This document shows positions 1 through 7,431 of a stretch of DNA of 14,387 nt, piece by piece. The position numbers and the translations under genes are program-made. Source of the DNA: JBMNOZ01 sp050943335 (GTDB lineage Bacteria > Bacillota > Desulfitobacteriia > Desulfitobacteriales > Syntrophobotulaceae); assembly GCA_050943335.1 (NCBI GenBank), contig JBMNOZ010000027.1:1-14387 (forward strand), in the 5' to 3' direction. The notes beneath the pieces are model-generated. The model did not search any database. It saw only the letters and a list, made by a program, of their open reading frames with translations, and was not told where the DNA came from. The first letter of the stretch is position 1; each line of letters opens with the position of its first letter.

Positions 1-252
1 GTTGATTTAGTAAGACTAAGACTGTCAGAGGAGGAAATAGACCTTTTTACCAGGGAGCTCAGTTCTATTTTGGAATATACGGCTCGGCTAAAAGAAGTTC
101 AGACCCAGGATGTAAAGCCAATGATTTGGGGCCTTGAATTGTTAAATGTGTGGCGCGAGGATAAGTCTGAGCCTTCTTTGGCCCGGGATAAAGCTTTGGA
201 AAACGCTCCAGAAGCAAGAGACGGATTTATTATAGTTCCTAAAATAGTTTGA
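1..252 (+). CDS. gatC: Asp-tRNA(Asn)/Glu-tRNA(Gln) amidotransferase subunit C, 5' partial
   Basis: The frame is open from the first base to a TGA stop and gives 83 residues. The visible part starts VDLVRLRLSEEE, which matches the first helix of GatC (usually preceded by about 8-10 residues, so only the extreme N-terminus is missing). It ends RDGFIIVPKIV, the usual GatC ending of the type '-G-F-(x)-V-P-x-V/I'. GatC is the small belt-like subunit that wraps GatA and GatB and stabilises the heterotrimer that amidates Glu-tRNA(Gln) and Asp-tRNA(Asn) in the cytoplasm. The next gene, gatA, begins 37 bases downstream, and the gatCAB order is the common Bacillota one. Recognition rests on both sequence and context. 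Confidence 0.93.
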   Translation, partial: VDLVRLRLSEEEIDLFTRELSSILEYTARLKEVQTQDVKPMIWGLELLNVWREDKSEPSLARDKALENAPEARDGFIIVPKIV

Positions 253-289
253 AAACTCAAGGGAGTAGATTGGAAAAGGAGTCGAGAAC

Positions 290-1789
290 ATGGAAGTTAT
301 CACCAAATCACTGGCGGAATTACATAATCTTTTGATAAAAAAGGAGATCAGTTGTGTAGAATTAACGGATATGTTTTTACAACACATTCAAAAAACTGAT
401 CCAGAATTAAAGGCTTTCTTAACGGTTACAGCGGATGAAGCTTTACAGGAAGCAGAAAGAATAGATGAAAAAATTATGGATAACGGGGAACTAGGTCCCT
501 TAGAGGGGCTTCCATTTGCCCTTAAAGATAATCTGTGCACGGCGGGGGTAAAGACTACCTGTGCGTCACGCATTTTAGAAAACTTTTGCCCTCCTTTTGA
601 GGCCACAGTTAGTGCAAAATTAAAGGATGCTGGTGGGATACTGGTAGGTAAACTCAACCTCGATGAGTTTGCCATGGGCTGTACTACCGAAAACTCAGCT
701 TTTTTCCCCACGGGAAATCCCTGGGATTTAACCAGAGTTCCTGGCGGTTCCTCAGGGGGAAGTGCAGCAGCGGTTGCCGCTCGGCAAGTACCCTTCGCTT
801 TAGGCTCGGACACGGGAGGTTCAGTCAGACAGCCGGCAGCCTTTTGCGGTGTGGTAGGCCTTAAACCTACTTACGGGTTGGTTTCTCGTTATGGTTTAGT
901 AGCTTTTGCTTCCTCCTTGGATCAGATTGGGCCGCTGACCAAAACGGTTGACGATAATGCTAGAGTCCTAAACATCATTGCCGGACATGATTCTAGGGAT
1001 TCCATGTCCGCGCCTTATGATAAACCGGATTACACCAGCTTTTTAGGGGAAAATATTAAAGGTTTAAGAATCGGAGTTCCGAAAGAGTTTTTTGGCAGAG
1101 AATTACAGGTTGAAGTAGGAGAAAAAGTTCAGGAAGCGCTGGCTATTTTTAAAAGGCTGGGCGCAGAAATTGAAGAGTGTTCCCTTCACCATATGAAGTA
1201 TGCCCTACCCGCCTACTATCTTATTTCGCGGGCGGAGTGTAGTTCCAATATGGCCCGTTTCGACGGTGTAGGATTCGGCTATCGAGCCGAGGCGGAAGAG
1301 ATGATAGAGATGTCTGAAAAAACTCGCGCCGAAGGTTTCGGGCCTGAAGTTAAACGGAGGATCCTCTTAGGAACTTATGTTTTAACCGCTAGTAATTACC
1401 AAGATCATTATGTAAAAGCCCAGAAAGTAAGAACTTTAATAAAAGAGGATTTTGAAAAACTTTTTGGCCAATATGACGTTCTACTAACTCCAACCACTCC
1501 TTCCATAGCTTTTAAACGTCGGGATTCCTCCGGTGGCAATGACGATTTAAATCATCCAAATATAGGAGCTACTTCTACGGAACTAAGCGATATTTATACT
1601 GCACCGGTAAACCTAGCAGGGCTACCGGCTCTTACGGTCCCGGCAGGGTTTGTAGAGGGAATGCCCATCGGGATACAGTTAATCGGTAACTATTTTGCCG
1701 AAGGGATATTGTATAAAACAGCCTATGCTTTTGAACAAGCCACCTGTTATTATCGGGAAAACCCAAGCTTTAAAGGGGAGGCAAAGTAA
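290..1789 (+). CDS. gatA: Asp-tRNA(Asn)/Glu-tRNA(Gln) amidotransferase subunit A
   Basis: This 499-residue protein is the glutaminase subunit of GatCAB. It releases ammonia from glutamine (or asparagine), which is channelled to GatB. It carries the amidase-signature fold with its Ser-cis-Ser-Lys catalytic triad: Lys79 in LPFALKDN, Ser154 in GGSSGGS and Ser178 in DTGGSVRQPA. These positions coincide with those known for Gram-positive GatA. The length is typical of the family. The ATG follows an AAGGAG ribosome binding site with about 8 bases of spacing. Its TAA stop overlaps the gatB start by one base (TAATG), so translational coupling is likely. The gene appears intact. Confidence 0.98.
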   Translation: MEVITKSLAELHNLLIKKEISCVELTDMFLQHIQKTDPELKAFLTVTADEALQEAERIDEKIMDNGELGPLEGLPFALKDNLCTAGVKTTCASRILENFCPPFEATVSAKLKDAGGILVGKLNLDEFAMGCTTENSAFFPTGNPWDLTRVPGGSSGGSAAAVAARQVPFALGSDTGGSVRQPAAFCGVVGLKPTYGLVSRYGLVAFASSLDQIGPLTKTVDDNARVLNIIAGHDSRDSMSAPYDKPDYTSFLGENIKGLRIGVPKEFFGRELQVEVGEKVQEALAIFKRLGAEIEECSLHHMKYALPAYYLISRAECSSNMARFDGVGFGYRAEAEEMIEMSEKTRAEGFGPEVKRRILLGTYVLTASNYQDHYVKAQKVRTLIKEDFEKLFGQYDVLLTPTTPSIAFKRRDSSGGNDDLNHPNIGATSTELSDIYTAPVNLAGLPALTVPAGFVEGMPIGIQLIGNYFAEGILYKTAYAFEQATCYYRENPSFKGEAK

Positions 1790-3234
1790 TGGTTTATGAA
1801 AAATATGAAATGGTTTGCGGGGTAGAAACCCATGTTGAATTGGCAACAAAAACTAAAATATTTTGCGGTTGTACTACGGAATTCAGTAGTGAACAAAACA
1901 CCCATATCTGTCCAGTTTGTCTCGGACTTCCGGGTACCCTGCCAGTACTAAATAAGGAAGTTGTAAACTTGGCGATCAAAGCCGGGTTGGCTTTAAATTG
2001 TGAAATTGCAGAGTATTCTAAATTTGATCGAAAAAACTATTATTATCCGGATCTATCTAAAAACTTCCAGACTTCTCAGCATGAGGAACCGATTTGCCAA
2101 AACGGGTGGTTAGAAATTGTTGTAGATGGGAAGAAAAAGAGAATTGGGATTACTAAAGCTCATATGGAAGAAGATGCGGGGAAACTTGTTCACAGCGGGG
2201 AGAGCATCATCACTTCGGACAGTTCGGGATTAGATTGCAACCGAGCCGGGGTTCCTTTGTTGGAAATTGTCTCAGAGCCTGATTTAAGATCTGTAGAGGA
2301 AGTAGTAGCTTACTTGGAAGAATTAGTTCAAATTATGAAATACGCTGGTATTTCTGACTGTAAAATGGAGCAGGGCTCAGTTCGTTTTGATCTAAATGTC
2401 TCCCTGAGGCCAAAAGGATTAAAGGAGTTAGGAACCAGAACAGAGACTAAAAACTTGAACTCTTTCTCCGCAGCCCGTCGCTGTTTGGAATATGAGATCA
2501 AACGCCAGGCCCGTCTACTGGATAAAGGGGAAAAGATTATTCGGGAAACCCTTACTTGGGATGAAGTTCAGGGGCGAACTCTTTCCTTGCGTACTAAGGA
2601 GGAAGCTGCTGATTATCGATATTTTCCGGAACCTGATCTTCCTCCCTTAATAATCGATCGGGAGTGGGTGGAAGAGATAAGGGCGACTTTGCCGGAATTG
2701 CCGGCGGCCAAAAGAGAGCGGTTTAAATCCTTAGGTTTATCTGATTATGATATCGGAGTGATTACTTCTAATAAAGAGATGGCGGATTATTTTGATGAGG
2801 TGAGGAATGAGTTTTCTGACGCTAAAGTTATCGCTAACTGGATTATGGGCGATCTTAGTGGTTTGCTTAAAGCCGGCAATCTTTCTTTTGCTGAAAGCCC
2901 TGTTTCACCAAGCCAGTTGGCTGATCTTCTAAAACGTTTACAGAGCGGAGAGATTAGCGGCAAAATAGCTAAGACTGTTTTAGAAGAAATGTATGCCACC
3001 GGAAAAGATGCGGCTTTAATTATTGAAGAAAAGGGCTTGGCTCAAATTAGCGATGTGGGAGAATTGGAGAAAATAATCGAAGAGGTTATTGCTAACAATT
3101 CTAAGTCCGTAAATGATTATCGATCTGGGAAGAAAAATGCCCTTGGCTTTTTGGTGGGACAGGTGATGAAAGCAACCAGAGGGCAGGCTAATCCGGGGTT
3201 GGTGAACAAAATATTAAAACAAAAATTAGATTAA
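1789..3234 (+). CDS. gatB: Asp-tRNA(Asn)/Glu-tRNA(Gln) amidotransferase subunit B
   Basis: This 481-residue protein is the kinase/transamidase subunit. It binds the mischarged tRNA, activates the Glu or Asp side chain with ATP, and amidates it with ammonia from GatA. Diagnostic blocks include CGVETHVELAT at the N-terminus and the cysteines of FCGC and CPVCLGLPGTLPVLN (residues about 26-50), which form the family's zinc site. YYYPDLSKNFQTSQ and the YRYFPEPDLPPL block follow. The C-terminal YqeY-like helical tail binds tRNA and ends NPGLVNKILKQKLD. The ATG shares its A with the gatA stop codon. The ribosome binding site AAAGGGGAGG lies inside the end of gatA. Length and motifs are normal for the family. 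Confidence 0.98.
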   Translation: MVYEKYEMVCGVETHVELATKTKIFCGCTTEFSSEQNTHICPVCLGLPGTLPVLNKEVVNLAIKAGLALNCEIAEYSKFDRKNYYYPDLSKNFQTSQHEEPICQNGWLEIVVDGKKKRIGITKAHMEEDAGKLVHSGESIITSDSSGLDCNRAGVPLLEIVSEPDLRSVEEVVAYLEELVQIMKYAGISDCKMEQGSVRFDLNVSLRPKGLKELGTRTETKNLNSFSAARRCLEYEIKRQARLLDKGEKIIRETLTWDEVQGRTLSLRTKEEAADYRYFPEPDLPPLIIDREWVEEIRATLPELPAAKRERFKSLGLSDYDIGVITSNKEMADYFDEVRNEFSDAKVIANWIMGDLSGLLKAGNLSFAESPVSPSQLADLLKRLQSGEISGKIAKTVLEEMYATGKDAALIIEEKGLAQISDVGELEKIIEEVIANNSKSVNDYRSGKKNALGFLVGQVMKATRGQANPGLVNKILKQKLD

Positions 3235-3263
3235 GTGAAAAGAGAGAAGAGGTAGTACTTTAA

Positions 3264-4475
3264 ATGGGAAATTCGATTAGGTTTGGTAAATGGACCGTTC
3301 TATGTGCAGCAGTAAGTATAAATATAATTATTGGTATTCTTTACATTTGGAGTATTATTAGTAAAGCACTAATTAATGATTGGCATTGGACAGGTAAAGA
3401 GGCTTCTCTCCCTTATACCGTGGCAATTATTGCTTTTGTTTTAGCAATGACTGTTTTCGGTAAAATTCAGGATATAAAGGGCCCGCGGTTTACTACAACT
3501 ATTTCCGGAATTTTATTAGGGGGAGGCTTGATTCTATCCTCCTTAACCACAAACCCGAAACTAATTGTCTTAACTTTCGGTATTATTACCGGTTCCGGAG
3601 TCGGGATCGCGATAGTCTCTACTCTTGCCCCGGCAATTAAATGGTTTCCTCCGGAAAAAAAAGGGATGATTACCGGAATAACAGTTGCCGGGATCGGGGT
3701 TTCTTCCATTATTTATTCTCCTGTGACCCATTTTTTAATTGAAAATTTTGGGGTTTCTAAGACCTTTCTCTACATGGGAATTGTTTCTTTGGTGCTTATG
3801 GTTGGGCTTGCTCAATTTCTCGTAAATCCTCCGGAAGGGTATGGTTTCCAAAACCGAGAAGCTGCTGGAGAAAGTTCTGATTCCGAAACCAAATTTGCGC
3901 CGGGTCTTACCTGGAAGGAAATGTTGAAAACCGTTAGCTTTTATAAGCTTTGGATTATGTTTGCTTTTTCTGCTTCAGCAGGTTTAATGGTTGTTGCTCA
4001 TGCCGCCAATATTGCCAAAGTGCAAATCAATTGGGAAGGCGGCTTTTATATGGTAATCATGCTCTCTGTTTTCAACACTATTGGTCGTTTTTTTGGAGGT
4101 TCTATCGCTGACCGTATAGGATGGCTTAATTTAATGCGCATTGTTTTCATTTTACCGGCAATTAATATGTTGGTGTTCAGTCATTATAACAATGTCGCTA
4201 TGTTAGCGTTTGGAATTTCAGTTGTAGGGTTTTGCTACGGGGCGACTTACTCCGTTTTCCCAGCGGCTTTAATAGAATTGTATGGAATGAGAGATTTTGG
4301 TGCCAATTACGGTTTAGTAATGACCGGTTGGGGGCTAGGCGGGGTCATCGGCCCCATGGTGGCTGCTTACTTCCTAGATTCCACAAAAACTTATTACTCG
4401 GCCTATCTGATAGCCAGTGTTTTGCTAATAATTGTCTTTATTATTACGTTCACATTTAGAACTAAGAAAGCTTGA
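3264..4475 (+). CDS. MFS transporter, oxalate/formate antiporter (OFA)-like
   Basis: The 403-residue protein is predicted to have 12 membrane segments, with the two halves joined by a hydrophilic loop around residues 193-215 (NREAAGESSDSETKF). The MFS motif A loop is visible in each half: VFGKIQDIKGPR near residue 65 and GGSIADRIG near residue 275. The N-terminal WTVLCAAVSINIIIGILYIWSI block resembles the OFA group, which includes oxalate:formate exchangers and many uncharacterised monocarboxylate carriers. The substrate cannot be read from sequence; a small carboxylate is an inference from the family. It follows gatB after 29 bases with no visible terminator, so it may be read through from the gat operon. 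The ribosome binding site AGAGG is modest, about 11 bases before the ATG. Confidence 0.85.
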   Translation: MGNSIRFGKWTVLCAAVSINIIIGILYIWSIISKALINDWHWTGKEASLPYTVAIIAFVLAMTVFGKIQDIKGPRFTTTISGILLGGGLILSSLTTNPKLIVLTFGIITGSGVGIAIVSTLAPAIKWFPPEKKGMITGITVAGIGVSSIIYSPVTHFLIENFGVSKTFLYMGIVSLVLMVGLAQFLVNPPEGYGFQNREAAGESSDSETKFAPGLTWKEMLKTVSFYKLWIMFAFSASAGLMVVAHAANIAKVQINWEGGFYMVIMLSVFNTIGRFFGGSIADRIGWLNLMRIVFILPAINMLVFSHYNNVAMLAFGISVVGFCYGATYSVFPAALIELYGMRDFGANYGLVMTGWGLGGVIGPMVAAYFLDSTKTYYSAYLIASVLLIIVFIITFTFRTKKA

Positions 4476-4498
4476 GCCTATAGAAATAAAGGATGTTT

Positions 4499-5176
4499 AT
4501 GAAAAACCCTAGATGGAATTTTTGGCAAGCGTTTTATGTGATTTTTTTAATTTATATAATTAAATATTTCTTCGGCTGGTTAAAAGCGCCTTCTAGTCTT
4601 GGCAATCTAAAAGGGTATGTTGATTATCTGTTGATTGGTTTTGGAGAGGGAGCCCTTTGCCTTTTCGCATTATTCCTATTCTTAAAAATCAAAAGTAGCT
4701 CTCCAAGGGATCTGGGATTAACAGGCTTGACGATAAAAAAGTTTTTAATTGGCCTAACTGGAGGGGTGGTTCTTTTTTTCCTTGTCGGACTACTCGGAAA
4801 TCTACTGGTTAGCTACCTGGGAGAACCCAAACCTCAGAGTTTTGGTTTGGTTGTGGCTGGGGCGAGTTCCGTATGGCAACTTATCCCCTTATTTGTTCTC
4901 GGGGGAATTGTTGTTCCCCTGAAGGAAGAAATCCTTTTTCGGGGTTTGATTTTTCCTCCCTTAAGACACAGCTATGGTCGGGGGTATGGAATCTTGTTAA
5001 CCGCTTTATTTTTTGGGGTGCTGCACTTGGATTTAATCAGGTTTTTACCCCTCTTTTTTGGTGGTTTAATTCTGACTTGGCTTTATGAAAAAACAAAAAG
5101 CCTGTGGACTCCCATTATCGCCCATGGGACCTGGAATACTTTGATGCTTATTCTAATGTGGCTTCAGAGGGGCTGA
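4499..5176 (+). CDS. CPBP family intramembrane glutamic endopeptidase
   Basis: The 225-residue membrane protein has about six to seven hydrophobic segments and all three CPBP (CAAX protease and bacteriocin-processing, Abi) motifs: EEILFR (Glu143, Glu144, Arg148), FFGVLH (His176), and HGTWN (His209, Asn213). These residues form the intramembrane active site in the family. Known members process prenylated proteins or confer bacteriocin self-immunity; the substrate here is unknown. The start was moved from ATG 4493 to ATG 4499 because the AAAGGA ribosome binding site ends only at base 4493, giving about 6 bases of spacing to the second ATG and none to the first. It follows the MFS gene after 23 bases, suggesting co-transcription. 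Confidence 0.87.
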   Translation: MKNPRWNFWQAFYVIFLIYIIKYFFGWLKAPSSLGNLKGYVDYLLIGFGEGALCLFALFLFLKIKSSSPRDLGLTGLTIKKFLIGLTGGVVLFFLVGLLGNLLVSYLGEPKPQSFGLVVAGASSVWQLIPLFVLGGIVVPLKEEILFRGLIFPPLRHSYGRGYGILLTALFFGVLHLDLIRFLPLFFGGLILTWLYEKTKSLWTPIIAHGTWNTLMLILMWLQRG

Positions 5177-5223
5177 GGTGTTTTAAAAATAGCGGAGAAA
5201 TAATAATATCTGGGGGTTGATCG

Positions 5224-5994
5224 ATGAAACTTTTATCCTGGAATGTGAATGGTATCAGATCTTGTATCAGGAAGGGTTTTCTCGATTTTGTAGTTCGGGA
5301 AGATCCTGATATTCTATGTCTGCAGGAAACCAAAATCCAGGCGGATCAAATCCCCTTTGAACTTGAGGGCTATCACCATTACTGGAATTTTGCGGAGAAA
5401 AAAGGATATTCAGGAACGGCAATTCTGACCAAGCAAAAACCGCTAAATGTTTTTTATGGTTTAGGAATTGAAGAACATGACCGGGAAGGTAGAGTTATCA
5501 CTTTGGAATTTGAGAAAGTGTACTTTCTCACTGTCTACACCCCTAATTCTCAAAGAGGACTTACAAGATTGGAATACAGGATGAAATGGGAAGACGATTT
5601 TTTAAGTTATTTGCGGGATTTGGACAGCAAAAAGCCGGTTATTTTCTGCGGGGATTTGAATGTGGCCCATAAAGAAATAGATTTAAAAAACCCCGGTTCC
5701 AATACAAAAAATGCCGGTTTTACCCCGGAGGAAAGGGAAAAATTCAGCAATTTATTGAAACAGGGATTTTTAGATACCTTTCGGTATTTCTATCCGGAGC
5801 AGACTGAGGCTTATACCTGGTGGTCCTATATGTTCAAAGCGCGGGAAAAAAATATAGGCTGGCGGATAGACTATTTTTGTGTTTCCGAAAGATTAAAAGA
5901 TGAGCTGAAAGATGCTCTAATTTATAGTGATGTTTACGGTTCAGATCACTGTCCGATAGGGTTATTGCTCAAGAAAAAGACCTCCTGTTTTTAA
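5224..5994 (+). CDS. xth: Exodeoxyribonuclease III / AP endonuclease (ExoA/Xth family)
   Basis: This 256-residue enzyme of the exonuclease-endonuclease-phosphatase fold cleaves DNA 5' to abasic sites and removes 3' blocking groups in base excision repair. Catalytic residues of the family are all present: Asn7 (SWNVNGIR), Glu35 (LQETK), Tyr105 (VYTPNSQ), Asp144 and Asn146 (GDLNVAH), Asp216 (RIDYF), and Asp241-His242 (SDHCP). The length is typical, close to B. subtilis ExoA. The ribosome binding site GGGGGTTG lies about 4 bases before the ATG. The last codons (KKKTSCF, then TAA) form the left arm and loop of the downstream terminator, so translation reaching the stop will interfere with hairpin formation. 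The CPBP gene ends 47 bases upstream. Confidence 0.96.
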   Translation: MKLLSWNVNGIRSCIRKGFLDFVVREDPDILCLQETKIQADQIPFELEGYHHYWNFAEKKGYSGTAILTKQKPLNVFYGLGIEEHDREGRVITLEFEKVYFLTVYTPNSQRGLTRLEYRMKWEDDFLSYLRDLDSKKPVIFCGDLNVAHKEIDLKNPGSNTKNAGFTPEEREKFSNLLKQGFLDTFRYFYPEQTEAYTWWSYMFKAREKNIGWRIDYFCVSERLKDELKDALIYSDVYGSDHCPIGLLLKKKTSCF

Positions 5995-6016
5995 GTTCAA
6001 CAGGAGGTTATTTTTG
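5980..6016. terminator. Bidirectional intrinsic terminator after xth
   Basis: A ten-base stem, ACCTCCTGTT paired with AACAGGAGGT, encloses a nine-base loop that includes the xth TAA stop. It is followed by TATTTTT on the + strand. On the - strand the same hairpin is followed by CTTTTTCTT. It can therefore end both the xth operon and the convergent coat protein transcript, whose gene stops at 6042. Confidence 0.88.
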
Positions 6017-6041
6017 GGTTTGTATTTCTTAGACAGATTTT

Positions 6042-6284
6042 TTAGAAGAACCGGCGACCGAAAAGACTGCCTTGGAAACCATCGAACCCGGAGGTTATTT
6101 GCTGAGGGGCTACTACATTAGTGCTAAGGGGTTGAATATAAAGTTGGGGAATATCGACAATATTTTGGCGGTTCACAGTGACGACTGGTTGAATGACCGG
6201 AACTACGCGGGGAGTGTAATAGTCCCGAACAACATATTGTGGGGGGAAGACAAAGGGGCTGACCTGATCTCTACAACATGACAT
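6042..6284 (-). CDS. CotD-like spore coat protein
   Basis: The 80-residue protein begins MSCCRDQVSPFVFPPQYVV and continues with a Pro/Val-rich stretch (VVPVIQPVVTVNRQNIVDIPQLYIQP). This resembles the core of CotD-family coat proteins, which have a Cys-rich start and a repeated Val-Pro-x-x-x-Pro-Val pattern followed by an N-R-Q-N-I-V type block. CotD is an inner-coat protein made in the mother cell. The ATG at 6284 was chosen over an upstream start because AGGAGGTG lies 9 bases before it. A -10 element of the sigma-E/sigma-K type sits just upstream (6313-6321). The C-terminus, SLFGRRFF, is basic and aromatic. The family assignment is from memory of the pattern, not from a search. Confidence 0.72.
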   Translation of the reverse strand: MSCCRDQVSPFVFPPQYVVRDYYTPRVVPVIQPVVTVNRQNIVDIPQLYIQPLSTNVVAPQQITSGFDGFQGSLFGRRFF

Positions 6285-6312
6285 TAAACTAATCACCTCC
6301 TCTTTAGTAATA

Positions 6313-6321
6313 TATAGTATG
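6313..6321 (-). promoter_or_regulatory. Sporulation-type -10 element upstream of the CotD-like gene
   Basis: Reading on the - strand the element is CATACTATA. It fits the sigma-K -10 consensus CATAnnnTA exactly and differs at one position from sigma-E's CATACAnT. No clear AC (sigma-K) or ATATT (sigma-E) -35 element is present at the right distance; only a partial match (CCAATAT) is nearby. The inferred start of transcription is about 20 bases before the ATG, a very short leader that still includes the ribosome binding site. Confidence 0.45.
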
Positions 6322-6374
6322 CTCATCTCAACATATTGGGAATAAATGGGAAAAATGTGATCTAACCTGTTATT

Positions 6375-7284
6375 TCAATTTCCTTTTAAATGTTTATCAT
6401 CAAGGAAGTTTGTTCCGATTACTCCACCCACAATTAATACGGAACCTATGATGTGAAAATAGAATATTTCTTCTTTAAGAAATATAACCCCGGCCACAAT
6501 ACTGATCACAGTAGCTAGATTAGCAAAAACACTCATCTTAGAAGCCTCGATTTTTGATAAAACATAATTAGTGATTAAAGAGGTTAAGAGAGTGGACAGG
6601 ACCCCGAGATAAATTACACTGGTCACAAATTGAACATTTCCTAAAGGAAGAAAAAAAACTTCCGTTAATTAAGTTTCTTGTCAAGGCCAAAACATTAAAA
6701 CATACAAAACTGATAATAATCATGATTACACTTAGCTCTATATTGGAAAAATCCTGAGTAAGTTTTCTGGCCACCACACTATAACCGGAAAAAGACAGGG
6801 CGGACAAGAGGATAAGGATTATCCCCAGTAAATTATGCACTTCCCAGGCGGACCCTTTCATCAGGGTTATATAGATAACTCCAACCACCGAGGCAAAGAC
6901 GGCAATCTTTTGAAAGATATTCGTTTTTTCCTTAAGGAAAAAAGAAGCCAGGATTAAAGTAAAAATCGGGGTAGAAGCTGAAACAATACCTGCCTCTGAG
7001 GAAGAGGCATTTTGCAGACCAAAGGTCTGGAAACCGAAAAACAGCAATGGATATAAGAGGGCCAGAGGAAGGATTCTGATAATGCTTTTTAGATTGTAAT
7101 TTACTTTTACGATTCTAAATAAAAGCAGAAGCAGGACTACAATAAACGAAGCGGTAAAGCGATAAGCTAATAGATCTAAAGGGTGGACAATGGCCAACGC
7201 TATTTTGCCAAAAAGAAAAGAGAGCCCGATGATTATCGAATAAGTGAAAGCGGCAATATAGACGAATTTACTGTTGTTTTCCAT
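6375..7284 (-). pseudogene. EamA/DMT family drug/metabolite exporter, frameshifted
   Basis: The first reading frame (7284 down to about 6650) encodes an EamA-type exporter: start MENNSKFVYIAAFTYSIIIGLSFLFGK, the first EamA repeat to about residue 140, and the second beginning at NLLGIILILLSALSFSGYSVVARK. The frame then runs into non-membrane sequence (SSFRKCSICDQCN) and stops near 6568. The lost half resumes in another frame as FLPLGNVQFVTSVIYLGVLSTLL and continues to SVLIVGGVIGTNFLDDKHLKGN, ending at 6375. The join coincides with eight T in the coding strand (A at 6651-6658); seven would restore one protein of about 300 residues and ten predicted spans. It may be a true mutation, a sequencing error or transcriptional slippage. 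The substrate is unknown. The ribosome binding site AGGTG precedes the ATG. Confidence 0.83.
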
Positions 7285-7330
7285 ATCGCACCTCTGCCTC
7301 CGAAACCGCTTTTAAAAATTAAGGGAAAAT

Positions 7331-7358
7331 TTTACAAACAAGTTGGGAAAACTATAAT
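7331..7358 (+). promoter_or_regulatory. Sigma-A promoter of the rtcB operon
   Basis: TTTACA at 7331-7336 and a perfect TATAAT at 7353-7358 are separated by 16 bases. An inverted repeat, AAGTTG (7340-7345) and CAACTT (7359-7364), flanks the -10 element and could be an operator. The leader runs from about 7365 to the rtcB start at 7432. Confidence 0.72.
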
Positions 7359-7404
7359 CAACTTACTACAGGGAGCACTTTTTTAAAAGTTCTTGGAGGA
7401 CAGA

Positions 7405-7416
7405 ATGTTTTTGTAG
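7405..7416 (+). other. Three-codon leader ORF (Met-Phe-Leu) before rtcB
   Basis: ATG TTT TTG TAG follows a strong ribosome binding site (TTGGAGG, about 5 bases of spacing) and ends 15 bases before the rtcB ATG, within the mapped leader. Such a mini-ORF could load ribosomes next to the rtcB start, or it may be a chance match. No other evidence for function is visible. Confidence 0.3.
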
Positions 7417-7431
7417 GGAGAGGAATTGAGA

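Noticed and set aside
388..813. A 141-residue - strand ORF within gatA
   Set aside because: It is the shadow of a highly conserved gene on the other strand, with low-complexity Ser/Pro/Ala composition.
6072..6281. A 69-residue + strand ORF opposite the CotD-like gene
   Set aside because: It lacks a ribosome binding site and mirrors the coat gene, which has a strong site and a recognisable pattern.
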